A stretch of DNA of 64,000 nt, taken from positions 124,001-188,000 of the forward strand of contig CBFFRP010000281.1 in assembly GCA_965644295.1 (NCBI GenBank). The letters are read 5' to 3'. Positions 11,936-23,594 of this stretch are shown here, one piece after another. Source of the stretch: Paraphysomonas bandaiensis. Lineage: Eukaryota > Chrysophyceae. The position numbers and the translations under genes are program-made. Under the pieces are notes generated by a model. It saw only the letters and a program-made list of their open reading frames with translations, did no database searches and was not told where the DNA came from. Within the stretch, counting starts at the first letter, position 1. Each line of letters begins with the position of its first letter.

Positions 11936-12771
11936 GTGCTTATGACTGAAACAGTAGACCAACGAGTGTATCTAGACAGTTGTGCCGGAAAGCAGCTATT
12001 CATTGTTGTTAAAGATCATAGAGTGCTAGAGAAATATTATGAAGCAGAGCCAGGAGTCATATCTCTGACGAAGAAGGGGTCAGCAATGGAGACTCAAGGA
12101 GTAGGAAGCTTTCAACACTGGCAAAAGAGAAGGCATCAAAGTATGTGAAGATGCGGTGAAGAATATTGTCTCAGGCGGAATGCTGCGGGCACTGGTGTGT
12201 GGATTGGAACTACTTAGAGTTCTGAGAATTGTAGAGTTAAACACTGGTAGAGAGGTGCTGGCTGGAGACTATGATGAGCATGGAGGAATGCCATGGGAGG
12301 CACTATATAATATTATGACGTTTTGAATTTGCCTATTATTACGTCATCATGCCATCATGTAATGGAGGAAAATGCCAAGGAGGACAGTAAAGTTAGTGGA
12401 TGTTGCCTTATGAGTGTGTTCCTGGGAGGAAAGGTGCCCGAGTTATCCTGGTTGATGAGAGGAAATGGGGGTGCAAGGCGTATGTATTAGTCCCGAAGGC
12501 CGATAGACGGAAAGACTGGGAGGAAAAGGCACAAACAGGATATTTTGTGGGTTTCCCAGATGAGCAGATGGGGTATCAAGTGTTGATAGGAGATACAATA
12601 GTCACGTCTGTTCATGCCTGTTTGATGTATCAGTGCCCTAGAGATCGGCTGAATACTACCGAGAAATGGACTAAGCCACGGTGGCAGTGGTTCCTCAGGG
12701 AGGAGTGTTATCGACAAAACCCATGTGAAGATGGCGGCCAACTGTACAACAAGACCACGCGAATATAGATT
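11936..12771 (+). pseudogene. Copia protease and integrase C-terminal remnants
   Basis: The frame at 11936-12148 carries a protease-like YLDSCAGK site. It differs from the usual Copia DSGA in having Cys after Ser. After stops and a gap, the frame at 12400-12768 carries the C-terminal integrase signature (KWGCKAYVLVPKADRR and GYFVGFPDEQMGYQV). The integrase catalytic core expected between them has no room and appears deleted. Upstream gag with a zinc knuckle is not recognisable. Confidence 0.8.
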
Positions 12772-13379
12772 CGGAAAGAGGTCTAACTGTGGGATATAGA
12801 TCCCTGATGTCAGGTGGTGAGGAGCAACTGGAAGTTAAGACTCCTATTCACATCATCGCGGATGAGTGAAGACCTTGTGACAAGAGTATCTGCTAGTTCT
12901 GGATCTCGTGACGACGGGACCAGCGGACATTTATTACAGCAGTTGACTGGGACGGTTCCATCCCCTTCTGACTTCGTAAGTGCTCCGGGAGAGGAAGCTC
13001 CATCAGATCGCTCAACTAGGGGCAGGCGCACAAGGGCTCCAAGGGTAGCGACGAATGTGTCAGTAGTAGGTGAGAAGCACGTATTACCTTCGTGTGACGA
13101 AGTGGAGTGCAGCCTACTAGAGGAGGCAAATTCCATCTGGTGCTCGTCAGCGGGACCTAAGGTGCCTCAGACATATTCCGAATTCTTGGAGTTGCCGGAA
13201 CGGAAGCAATGGAGTTCAGCCAGGCTGAATGTGACGAACTGGAACGAAGGGAAGTAATGGAAGTTAAGCCCATACCTACCCCAGTGTCACTCCATTGACA
13301 GCAAGACAGGCTGAGCGTGACAGACTGGAACGAAGGGAAGTAATGGAAGTTAAGCCCATCATCCCTACCCCAGTGTCAC

Positions 13380-13830
13380 TGCAATTGGAATCCTGAGTAT
13401 GTCTTTGCTTTGAAACGCAACAAGGAGGGTGCGATTCCACGATAGAAAGCAAGACTTGTGGTACTTGGATGCGGAGGCCATGAGGTTGGTAGAGCCAACA
13501 ATTATACTCCAGTGGTAAAAGCGGTAACAGTAAGATTGCTATTAGCTATCGCGTTTGTTATGAATATGGTGGTGCATCAACTCGACGTATCTAATGCATT
13601 CTTGTATATGCAGATATAAAAGGAGATGTGTGTATAAGTATGCAACACCAGCAGATTTCAAATTGCCACCAGGATATTGCTTTAAACTGAAGAAAAGTTT
13701 ATATGGTCTTCGAAGCTCACCACAGTCATGATGATAATATGCTGAGAGCATGTCGAGATACGAATATTATTTTGGAAATTAAGCGACGAGTATGTGAAAG
13801 GTTTGATATTACAGATATGAATGAGAGTGG
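13380..13830 (+). pseudogene. Broken Copia reverse transcriptase
   Basis: Recognisable fragments are YTPVVKAVTVRLLLAIA, VHQLDVSNAFLYMQ and KLKKSLYGLRSSPQS, in the order expected for Copia RT. In-frame stops and frame changes separate them, and the segment that should carry the YVDD catalytic box is largely deleted. Confidence 0.85.
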
Positions 13831-14762
13831 CCAGTTTTTTGAACGTGAGAGTGACGAGAACTCCGAATTGTCTCAAACTTGACCAGACAGTGTTCATCAA
13901 AAAGATATTGGTGAAGTATGTGGATTTTCTGGGTGCAAGGGACAAGACGCGGCTATACCCACTACCTAGTGATGTCAAAGTGGGAGTGGAACATGTGCAT
14001 TCAGCTGAGGAGCAGAAGTTAGTTGATAATTTTCGCTATCGTCCACTCCTAGGAGCGTTACTCTATTTATCTATGAATACAAGGCCGGATATCTCATATG
14101 CAGTGGGAGTATTGTCACGATTCTCAACGAAAGTTAATATCACTGTATGTAAGCTCCTGATGTATTTAATGCAGTATGTACGAGGTACTACAGATAAAGG
14201 CATTCATTATAGAGGGAGAGATTTTGATCTTCATATGTTCACTGATGCTGACTGGGCAGGCGATCCGTTGACGAGTAGATCAACTTCAGGTTATGTTATG
14301 TTTGGAGCTGGTGGACCACTATCGTGGGGTTCCAAACTTCAGTCTACTGTAGCTACATCGACTATGCAAGCAGAGTATCAATGCTTATATAATGGATTAC
14401 AGGAAATGATATGGTCTCGGGGGGTGACTGGTGAAGTAGGATTGAAAATTGACGAGCCCACACCATTATTCCTGGATAGTCAAAGTGCTCAGGATATATC
14501 GGAAAATCCAGTGCAACATCAACGATCGAAACATATTGAGATTAAGTATCATATGATTAGAGAGCATGTGGATCCCGAACAGTTTAATACAGCGAAATTA
14601 ATTCATGTGAGCAGTCGACAACAGATGGCTGATATATATACCAAGGCTTTGAGAGGTCCAATATTCATTGAACAGAGGGAGCGAAATCTTGGGGAAAAAT
14701 TTAAGACTACTGAACAAATTATCGCAGAGGTACCCAAGGTAAAGAGAGCTCGTCGTACCTAG
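13821..14762 (+). CDS. Copia RT C-terminus and RNase H, open fragment
   Basis: A 313-codon open frame covers the RT thumb/connection and RNase H. Landmarks: YRPLLGALLYLSMNTRPDI, FTDADWAGDPLTSRSTSGY (a Copia RNase H core), SSRQQMADIYTKAL near the end, and HIEIKYHMIREHV. It is part of the element's polyprotein and has no start of its own, so as a separate protein it is probably not made. Confidence 0.85.
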   Translation: MRVASFLNVRVTRTPNCLKLDQTVFIKKILVKYVDFLGARDKTRLYPLPSDVKVGVEHVHSAEEQKLVDNFRYRPLLGALLYLSMNTRPDISYAVGVLSRFSTKVNITVCKLLMYLMQYVRGTTDKGIHYRGRDFDLHMFTDADWAGDPLTSRSTSGYVMFGAGGPLSWGSKLQSTVATSTMQAEYQCLYNGLQEMIWSRGVTGEVGLKIDEPTPLFLDSQSAQDISENPVQHQRSKHIEIKYHMIREHVDPEQFNTAKLIHVSSRQQMADIYTKALRGPIFIEQRERNLGEKFKTTEQIIAEVPKVKRARRT

Positions 14763-14906
14763 TTAGGTGTTACTGAATGGTGGGAGCTAGCTATACCAGC
14801 GGAGTCATACGTCCACCAGTGTCCTATGAGGTTCGGTGGTTGCGTATCCGATAGCAATGTTCTTCACATATTTTAGAATGGTTAACTACATCCAATTGAG
14901 TGGGAG

Positions 14907-15250
14907 TGTTGAGTTCTGCAATATGATGTGATATATATTGTGCAATTGAAGTGAGTTAACAGTGTGCAATAGGTAAAGTCAACTCATAGGTGTAACGGGT
15001 GATTATAGTTACAAAGGAATTAAATTCAGTTACTGATGTGTGACTATACAAGATATAGAACTGACTGATGAACATATGATAAACAGGTGTTGCTGGGAAC
15101 AGATGTTTCAACATATGTTACACGAATATGTAGTGAAGTGTTCAGAATAATAATTATAATTTCTTACTTGAAAGTGCATTGTGTTCAACAGCAAGGTTAC
15201 GGTTTACGCGTAGAGCAAAGTTAACTTCAGTGAAATGTCCTATGTTAACA
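14907..15250 (+). repeat. 3' LTR
   Basis: 344 bp, preceded by the polypurine tract GAGTGGGAG and followed by the right CAATC target duplication. Confidence 0.97.
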
Positions 15251-15660
15251 CAATCAAACTAACTATTGCACTATATTTTTTCTACCCCTGACATTAGCGT
15301 ATAGACGTATAGTGTATAGTCACATGTATTTAATGCTACTAGTATAGCAAGGAAGAGAGAGTATTGTGAATGGAGACGTTGCAGAGTATTGCATTTCCTA
15401 TTTAACTTTATTATGTTAATGAAATTGAGGACCTCTGCCGTATAACCAAGCCAAATATTAAAGTATATTTATTATGATGTATATTATTAGCATATTTCTT
15501 TTGTATTGGACGGAATGTGCAAATACGATCAGGAGAACGATAACAGGGAAAGATCCATAACAGGAACACAGTCGTCACCACTATGTACACTGTATTCCAC
15601 TTGTCCACTTCATTATCTTCTCTGCTAGAATATCGATTTGTAAATCTTTACGAATAGCTA
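15251..15660. other. Intergenic, no gene seen
   Basis: This stretch runs from the Copia right edge to the kinase stop codon. No coding signal. Confidence 0.6.
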
Positions 15661-17997
15661 TTAGTATTTATTAGCCAAGGATATAGCATCGCCGTGAGTA
15701 GGACTGCCTATTTCCGGTATGATGCCATCAGATATGATGAGAATGTCAGCGAACCACGAATGATGTAGACATTGCTTCGCAGAAGGTCTTGCACCTTCGT
15801 CAGCAGTTAGCAGAGAAGCGAGGAGATCTTTACAAGGCTGGCTAATCTTACGCCACGCTGGACCATTGAATTTCGCATCTCTCTCCAGACAAGCGGTTGG
15901 GGGTACAAAGGGTAGATTGCCTGAAAGACACTTATAAAGTACAGTACCAATTGCCCACAGGTCCGCCGCGAGGCCATAAGGCTTATGTGCCATAATCTCT
16001 GGTGCCAAGTAACCTTCCGTGCCTCCAGGAGTGTAGGGAGCCTTCCGTACGTCTCCAGTGTGTTTGAAATGCTTCACATCCGGGATCTTCTGGCTAAGCC
16101 CGAAATCACACACACGAACCAGCATCCCATACGGGCACTTGTATCTTATATGGCCTTGGTACCTCTCATCCACCTCTATGCTTCTCCCACTCTCCGACCT
16201 TCCTCTCCCTCCCTTGTGTGTACCCGACTGTTCCTGCGTCTGCTGATCACCGGACTCGCTGTCTCGATCAACAAGCGCAGCTTCTTCAGAAGAAGAAGAA
16301 GAAGAAGGTGTCAGAGCTGGGTTACGTGGTTTCTTGCGCCTACGCAGGTGGTTCCGATGAGCAGCTGATGCGAAGCCCTGTGCTCCTCCGCCCATTGACG
16401 CCTCAAGATTACCAGAAGATCCCCTCCTGGCTTTCACAGGTGCACCACCTACACTTTGGATGTCCGTTCCATGTACTAAGCGCTCTCTCAGGTACGCTTG
16501 CTTCGCTTCGGACACTATCCCGCTCTTACCATTTCTTGCGTCCTCCTCTGCCCGTCCTTCGCTGCGCATAACAGCATCATAATCCACTACTGGTGCCTGG
16601 TTGAGGGATATGGTAAGAGTGCCCTCCCGCTTCTTCTTCTCAAACAGTAGGTCTACCCTGTTCCATGCTGCATCACTTGCCTCCAGCGCCGCAGCAGTAG
16701 GAGGAGTAAACATTATATTTCCCGGTTTAAGATCTCCATGGAGCACACCGTTTTCATGAATGTACGCCAATCCGGAAAGCAGTTGGTAGGCAATGAATCG
16801 TGTCTCTTCCTCATCCAATCGCCGCCGCAGTTGTAGCATCTGCTCTAGAGTACCACCAGGACAATAGTCTAATACCATATAAACACTCTCCGAAGATTCG
16901 TACACATCTCTCACTGCGACGACGTTGTGGTGCCACAGTCGTGATTGATGATCGATTTCTCGCTGAAATCTGGCTTCCTCTTCAGGTGATCCTCCTTTGC
17001 TCTTGCTGATCACTTTAACAGCCACGTAAGTCCCCGTTTCTTTGCAGGTAGCCAGAATTACAACAGCATATGATCCTTCACCCAAAATTTTGTCAGGATG
17101 CAACTCGTACTTATCAGTAAGCACTTGGCGGACAGCGGAGCGAGTAGATCCATTGCCATTGACATAGGCGAATCCCTTCGCACCTTCTTCACCATGCACC
17201 TGCCAAGAACCCTTGGGTTCAGTGAGGTGGAGAGGTTCAGCAGGCTCACTATGAGGTGGTAGAGGGGGAGAAATCCTTTTTCGTCGAGGAGGCGATTTAT
17301 CTCTTTTATCAGAATTATCAGGTTGCCAATGGCGCGTCTTGATTCCTCCCACATGTTTGGCCTTAGCACGTTTAAATTTCTTGATCCTAGATGTAGGAGA
17401 GATCGGAGTCGGGTCTGAGTCACGGTGCACTTGTCCATTTAATTTCCCGTACTTGCGGAGGTTTAACATTCGCTCACTGAGGGCAGTATCTAGGGGGTCC
17501 AACCCTTCCTTTTCGTCGTTCAGTGGAGCGCTGCTACTGCTGATTGCACTAGTGTCACTTGAACACCTTAAAAAAGTGCGTCGCCCAATAATAGAAGAGT
17601 CATCAAATGATCGAGTTTTACCAAATGTAACACGACCATCAACTAATCCATTATATTTTTGCTCTATTTCTCTGTAATAATCATCTGATTCATCAAAACT
17701 ATTAAGTTCAGTATCATTTACACCAGGGGATGATACACGATATTTTCCCAAACCATGAAGATCACTATATTTTCCAGGTGCAAAATGAAAATTTCCTGTA
17801 TATGGATGTAATTTAATTCTTCGTCTTCTTTCAATTTCTTCCATTGAGATCACATTATCAGCAAAAAATAAATTTAAATTACGTGATTGTGTGGGTGAAT
17901 AATGAAAAAATCCAACATATGGACAATGTTTATTAAGTATACCATATACTTGTGGTTGATTTGGTAGAGTAGATTGAATATATCCTTCTAATGTCAT
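15661..17997 (-). CDS. Serine/threonine protein kinase with large insert
   Basis: A single 778-codon frame. The kinase domain starts near residue 300 with the Gly loop LGEGSYAVV. It continues with VAVKVISK (catalytic Lys about 325), VLHGDLKPGN (catalytic loop about 417), CDFGLS (about 629), YLAPEIM (about 665) and the helical lobe ending at LHHSWF. The fold is closest to CAMK-type kinases. Two oddities: the catalytic loop is HGD and not HRD, so it is a non-RD kinase; and about 190 extra residues, Ser/Glu/Arg-rich, sit between the catalytic loop and DFG. The 300-residue N terminus has no known domain but contains a conserved-looking segment (YVGFFHYSPTQSRNLNLFF). All catalytic residues are present, so activity is likely. 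Substrate unknown. Confidence 0.9.
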   Translation of the reverse strand: MTLEGYIQSTLPNQPQVYGILNKHCPYVGFFHYSPTQSRNLNLFFADNVISMEEIERRRRIKLHPYTGNFHFAPGKYSDLHGLGKYRVSSPGVNDTELNSFDESDDYYREIEQKYNGLVDGRVTFGKTRSFDDSSIIGRRTFLRCSSDTSAISSSSAPLNDEKEGLDPLDTALSERMLNLRKYGKLNGQVHRDSDPTPISPTSRIKKFKRAKAKHVGGIKTRHWQPDNSDKRDKSPPRRKRISPPLPPHSEPAEPLHLTEPKGSWQVHGEEGAKGFAYVNGNGSTRSAVRQVLTDKYELHPDKILGEGSYAVVILATCKETGTYVAVKVISKSKGGSPEEEARFQREIDHQSRLWHHNVVAVRDVYESSESVYMVLDYCPGGTLEQMLQLRRRLDEEETRFIAYQLLSGLAYIHENGVLHGDLKPGNIMFTPPTAAALEASDAAWNRVDLLFEKKKREGTLTISLNQAPVVDYDAVMRSEGRAEEDARNGKSGIVSEAKQAYLRERLVHGTDIQSVGGAPVKARRGSSGNLEASMGGGAQGFASAAHRNHLRRRKKPRNPALTPSSSSSSEEAALVDRDSESGDQQTQEQSGTHKGGRGRSESGRSIEVDERYQGHIRYKCPYGMLVRVCDFGLSQKIPDVKHFKHTGDVRKAPYTPGGTEGYLAPEIMAHKPYGLAADLWAIGTVLYKCLSGNLPFVPPTACLERDAKFNGPAWRKISQPCKDLLASLLTADEGARPSAKQCLHHSWFADILIISDGIIPEIGSPTHGDAISLANKY

Positions 17998-19389
17998 AGT
18001 TATCTTATAGTTTTGTTGTTTTGTTTTTTGTTATATTTTGTATTATTGTTTTATTATGGTTTTATAAAATATATATGTATATATTTCTTCTAGTTGAGAA
18101 CTAGATGATAGATATGATAGTAGTGTCATACACATCAATATGTATGTATGTATGTGTATGTATGTATGTATCTGTTGTGATTAATACATTAATGTATATG
18201 AATTCGTATGATAGGAATGAATTATGAATTGAATGATATGATATGCAATTTAATTGCAACAGAGTTAGTATGAGATGGTGTATGTATATATATATATATG
18301 TGTGTGTATATGAATCTATCTGTAGAGTTAGAGTGTGAATCTTCTCTATGTATATACACATACATACATACATACATACATGTACATACACATACATACT
18401 TACACACACACTGCTGTACATACTCTATACCTGCCCATCCCCCACACCCTACTCTATACATATAGCGTATAGATGGAATCTTTTGGTTGTAACAGCAAAG
18501 ATGAAATTTTTACATCAAATATTTTATATTTTTATATTCCAATATATAGAAAAACTGTAAAAAAAAATAAAATTAGTGGCAAATATTACAGATTTTTATT
18601 AAAAATAGTAAAGATTCATTTTTATGAAATGGGACAAACAAGATAGTTGAGTGAAAGATATGAATTGAAGTTCTAGGAATTCCTATTCATCTACAGTACC
18701 AGCAGCAGTGTATACAGTACGTTGTGATATCCAATATCCATAATATTTTAACAAGTAAGCTAAAAAACTGTGCCTTTCTTAAATATTGCTACCAAAAAGT
18801 AGTATATTTATCAATAAAACCCTTATTTTCTTGTAAATTGATATTATGCTATAATGTACGGTGTATGTACACTCGTATATCTACAGTCTACATGTGCAGT
18901 ATAGATACCATTATGATACTACGAGTGATGACATTTAATGGACTATTTCGTGTTAAAATCACAGTATTTTGATTACTGAAATGAAAAAGTTATGGAATTA
19001 AACATAAAAGACACTTTTTCATGATTTTTTTCATGATTTTTGGCCTTTCTATCACACATACTACGAATACTGTATGTGTGTGTATGTATATATGTGTGTA
19101 TGTGTGTGTATGTATGTGTGTGTATGTATGTGTGTGTATGTATGTGTGTGTATGTATGATATTGACTCCCACTATTTCACATTAACAGACCATCATATTC
19201 ATAAGATCATCCATCACATCCATCACATACATATATATCATATTCGGTCATTTAAAAAGTTATTCATATATCACTCTATTTCTATACATAACTTCTTAAA
19301 TAATCGAATAGTTTACCACATCATTCTATACATACATACATACATACATACACATACATACATCATTAACTAGTTCAAACTACTGAGAT
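17998..19389. promoter_or_regulatory. Divergent promoter region (kinase / K+ channel)
   Basis: 1.4 kb between head-to-head start codons. It holds TATG/CATA tracts at about 18138-18170, 18285-18310 and 18355-18400, a TGTGTATG tract at 19072-19158 and CATA at 19329-19363. I see no gene: the open frames are microsatellite translations. Confidence 0.5.
19072..19158. repeat. TGTGTATG compound microsatellite
   Basis: Repeating 'tgtgtatgta' units, imperfect, within the kinase/K+ channel divergent region. Confidence 0.9.
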
Positions 19390-22300
19390 ATGTCACATAG
19401 TAACCATACACGATTATCTCTATATATTACTTGTAATAAAATAGCACAATATTATTTTAATAATCCATTAATACAATTTTCTGTGGCTATAATTACTGTA
19501 TTAGGAGTGATCAGCTGTATGGGCAGTATATAGATATGTATGTATATGAACTAACACTCTTGCAGATATATTTGGTACATATATATTAACAAAAGATGCT
19601 AATTCATCATATAAAATAGCATTTGAGGTGATGATATGTATATACTACTGTGTATATATGAAATATATATGTAATTGTAGACATGGATGCTTGTGGTGTT
19701 CTTTGTCTTTATCACAGACACACTATGCAGTATAATAACAGCCATCTCAAAGGTTGGTATATGTATTGCTAGTAACACATTATATTGATTGCATATTAGA
19801 TTGGATATATATGCAGCCTCGAGGGTGTTGCTGATGCTGTATCTGTGGTACCTTACATTGGATACCTTTTCCTCGAAGTACACTCCGCGTGGCTTCTGGG
19901 GTTCTTGTGGTGCTTTCGTACTACATATACGTTGCCGTCGTAAAATAAAAGTGCTTGTAGGAGTCTTCGCCTTCTTAAGATAATGAGAATTATCAGATCC
20001 CACCCGAGAACTTTTCCCTACTTCAATGACATGGTGATATACGAGGTTAAGTAGTTCGTGCACATATATGTGGAATACATAATCATCCGACGAGTAGATA
20101 TTTAACCTGGCAATAAGTATCTTGGTTCTTCTGTTAGTTGCTACTGGAAGCGTGTTATGCGTATCTCATTTCTGGAGTGACGAGTTCTATACAAGTAGTA
20201 TCGGCAATAGTGGGGAGTTGACGTGGCACGAGAGCTTCTACTTCGTCGTGGTCACTACAACCACTGTAGGTTACGGAGACATTTATCCAGGTTTGATGGA
20301 GCTCTAAAATGAAATACAATGTAACTCTTCAGCAGTGACTACTCTTTCGCGAATGCTCATGGTTCTGGTTATAATCGTAGCATTTAGCGTCGTACCTAGT
20401 CTTCTGGGGTCCCTGATACAGACTGTATATTCACGCCCGCGGTACTCCGGACGGCTTCGAATACCGCCGGGTTACAGACATGTTTGTATATGCGGCATCG
20501 TTTCTTCTGCGATGCTTCAAAGGGTTCTTCTTGAAATTTCTCTTGGGGAAAAGGATAATTTAGAGAGCTCTTGTCTTTCTCCTGTGCTAGTTGTCATTCT
20601 CTGTCCTGTTTCACCAAACACGAGGATCCAACAACTGCTGCGCTCTCAGGTGCATTCGAGACACATAAAATTTTTAGTCGGATCAAGCCGCGTAACTAGT
20701 GATTTGGAGAGGGTGCGACTGCATGAGGCTATGGCTGTGATCGTCATAGGTTGTGTTGTAGAAGTACATTATACTATACTACACCTTAAGTGATGAGTAG
20801 GTGAAGAGAAAACGAGTTCCATGAGAGTGGAGGAAGATTCGATATTCCTAAGTGCAATGTCAGTTGCGATACACATCGACAGTAAAGCGGGTAGGCTTAT
20901 CCGTAGACCACGACTCATTACTATGCTCACACATACGGCGAAGCTAAAGAAGGTCCTTCATGGGGCTGGGATTGACGTAGTTCTTTCACTTCAAGAGTTC
21001 AAATATAACTTACTCGGGTACGATATATATATGAGTTTGGCATTATAAATGCGCATGCTATAGAGTACCTATATTCAGTGACACTATTTATCAGGGCTTC
21101 GGCTGCGCTACCGGGTTTAATGGCGATATTTATGAAGCTAAACCGCCCAAGATTTCAACCACAACCCCACGTGGATGATCTACCGAATCCGGACAGTATG
21201 TTATAATGAATTTAAAATGCGCAGCTGATGTATATCTGGCAGGTGGAGGAGTGAGCAGTGTTTATCAGATTGATATTAGCGGGTGTTGCGAAGTGGATGA
21301 TATATTCGGTGAGATGTCTTGGGACAGACGTTACTTCTATGACGTGCTCGAGTTGTGTGGCCAAATAGATTTTAGTTCTTTGGCTCTTTGGTTATTTCGG
21401 TTTTCCATGGGGGAAGTGGTTTTGATCGGCGTTATTGCTGCGATATCGGGCCTGGGGCAACATACAAGGGCAGTATTTCTCAATCCGGGGGCAAATCTTC
21501 TGTTATCCTCCTGTGAGTCTCTTTTCATAATTGCGCCCTCGCGGTCCATTGCCATCTATGTATTGCTACAGGTTTGCCAGTTGTATCTATCGGGGGAATC
21601 ACACCCTATATTCTTTCCTGGGGGAAATTGTGTGCACTATGAAGAGAAGGAAAATAATCACGACGATGAAACCATTTTCTATAATGTAGCTTATAGTGGT
21701 GACAACTCAGAGATTAAGGAGGAACGCAAAAGTGAGTACATCGTGTAAAAAGTCTACTCTTTATTGTTCTTTTCTAGATTCCGGCAGTGAATCTTCAAAG
21801 ACCAACAGCAGCCTTCCCACTGTAGAAGAAGAGGTTCCCTTGAGGATCCCCTCACCCCGCATTAAGGTATCGCCTCCCAGTTCTGATGAGACAGTTGAGG
21901 AAAGGCCTCCAGAGCATGACACAATATCACCTGTTGTCCCACTTTCACGTTCTGATGAAGAAGTGACGCAGCACCAGGAAGTGCAGAAGTGTCGGGCTGG
22001 TCATCAAAGTAAACATCGTGTAACGCGGAGTAGACGCTGGCTCTCTGAGAGTGGAGACGGAACCTTTCAGCTACTAAGAAAGAAACCATCCAGACCATGG
22101 TTTATCACTCCTGCATCCCGTTCGACACCTGGCACCAAACTGACACGATATCCGTCCACCGCTGTGCGACTTAAGAAACTGTGTCCTTTTATCCGATTAG
22201 AAGGCACTGAGGGATCGGGATACTCGTCATCGTCTTCAAGTCAAGGACCTACTTATGCACAAAAACTTCGCAGTTCTGATTTGAGCAACCACCTTGTGCT

Positions 22301-23594
22301 GGTACTGTCTTCTAGTGGACAAAAAGATGTGATATCAGCACATAACCTGATGATGCCAGTGGTATACTTTTTACGCTCGTATAGAGCCTATAGAATACCG
22401 GATGATGTGATCATTTTATCAGAACGAGCAGATGAATTAAGTTCTCTCTCAGGTGATATATCGCTCTCTCATCCCGGACTATTGGATGGTGTATCCTTTT
22501 ATGTTGGATTTCCAAGGAATATTGATCACCTACGACTTTGTAGTGTGAATTCTGCTCGTGCAGTAGTCATTTTACATCATCCTACGCCATCCACTCTTTA
22601 CGTGGAAGGAGATGATGATCCCGCTATGTCAGCCCCCTCCAGACTCAATGCTGATAGACACACAATTATAGTGAGTCTTAATCTTCATTTTATACTGGAA
22701 GGAAGGGATAGACCCACAAGTGACCACTCAGTACCCTGCAGCAGCCGTACCTTCACATTAGTGGAAGTTAGACATGAGTCTAACACTTCTTATCTACGAC
22801 GTAGTTATAGCACTATCCTGACTCCCGCATGGCGCGGATTAGAAACTTCTCTGTCTCCTACTTTAGGTCATTGTAGAGAAGGAGAGTCTCTTCCCTCTGC
22901 TCACGCTGAGACATTTTGCAACTGGAATCTTGTGTCTGCGGGTAGTGTTCTTAGCCAACCAGTGTTTGAGTCTCTCCTATTTCAGACTGTACTGAATCCC
23001 GACATTGTGCAGCTATGGGAGACATTGCTCGCATCTCATCAGAGCGGTAGCAGTGAATCATCTTCCCTTCGACGGGACGCTTTACGTGAGGATTTAAGTA
23101 AGGAAAATGTAGTTTGTGTAGATGCTCATAGACGAACTAGCAGCGGAGCTAGCATTCGATCTTCGCACCTTTCTGGTGGATTCTCAGGCACACTGTCCAG
23201 TAAGTTCATGAGACGTTTAAAAACTAATACAGAGAGACAATTAACGGCACCAGCTTTTCCCGCCCACCCTTCATCGGATCGAAAGTGCATCGATCGCATT
23301 CGCTGCCCACCTCGATTTGTTGGTAAGCCTTACTTGCGATTGTTTGAAGCAGCTTTGTTGGATATGGGATGCTTACCTTTTGCGGTATGTCGATGGCTTG
23401 GAGGCTCTGGTATGACTGTGCCCTCAACTTCTCCGATTGTTGACACTTCTGGGGCACCAGATGTATCTATTAGCTCGAAGACGGAGTCGCAGCTGTTACC
23501 GTATGTCCATATTACGCCAGATGCAGAGTTTGTGCTCCAATCTACTGATTTCGTATTTATTGTTCGCACTAGTACTGATACTTCATCGGTATGA
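19390..23594 (+). CDS. BK (Slo)-type potassium channel
   Basis: This is a membrane K+ channel with a cytoplasmic RCK gating ring. In-frame exons: 19390-19525, 19566-19627, 19681-19752, 19800-19939, 19961-20045, 20098-20290, 20336-20749, 20828 to about 21010, about 21085-21195, 21225-21731 and 21778-23594, roughly 1,240 residues. The S4-like helix reads LRLLKIMRIIRSHPR, and the selectivity filter is TTTTVGYGD. After S6 comes RCK1 (RHVCICGIV...; LVGSSRVTSDLERVRL; DSIFLSAMSVAIHI). A long Ser-rich linker leads to RCK2, which ends in TPDAEFVLQSTDFVFIV, as in BK channels. One junction (21010-21085) could not be made to keep frame by eye, and one intron would be only 21 nt; either could be a sequence error. 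A Ca2+ bowl is not evident. Ligand unknown. Confidence 0.85.

Larger units (their letters stand above)
11076..15250 (+). mobile_element. Copia-type LTR retrotransposon with 5-bp TSD
   Basis: Two 344-bp LTRs (11076-11419 and 14907-15250) start TGTTG and end TTAACA; read side by side they look identical. CAATC directly flanks both sides (11071-11075 and 15251-15255), a 5-bp target-site duplication. A primer-binding site (TGGTAGCGAG) follows the left LTR, and a purine-rich tract (GAGTGGGAG) precedes the right LTR. Domain order is protease, integrase, reverse transcriptase, RNase H, the Copia/Ty1 order. The 4.2-kb length is short for a full Copia, and the internal frame is broken by stops, frameshifts and deletions, so this copy cannot be autonomous. 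It lies in the convergent gap between the headpiece gene and the kinase gene. Confidence 0.97.
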
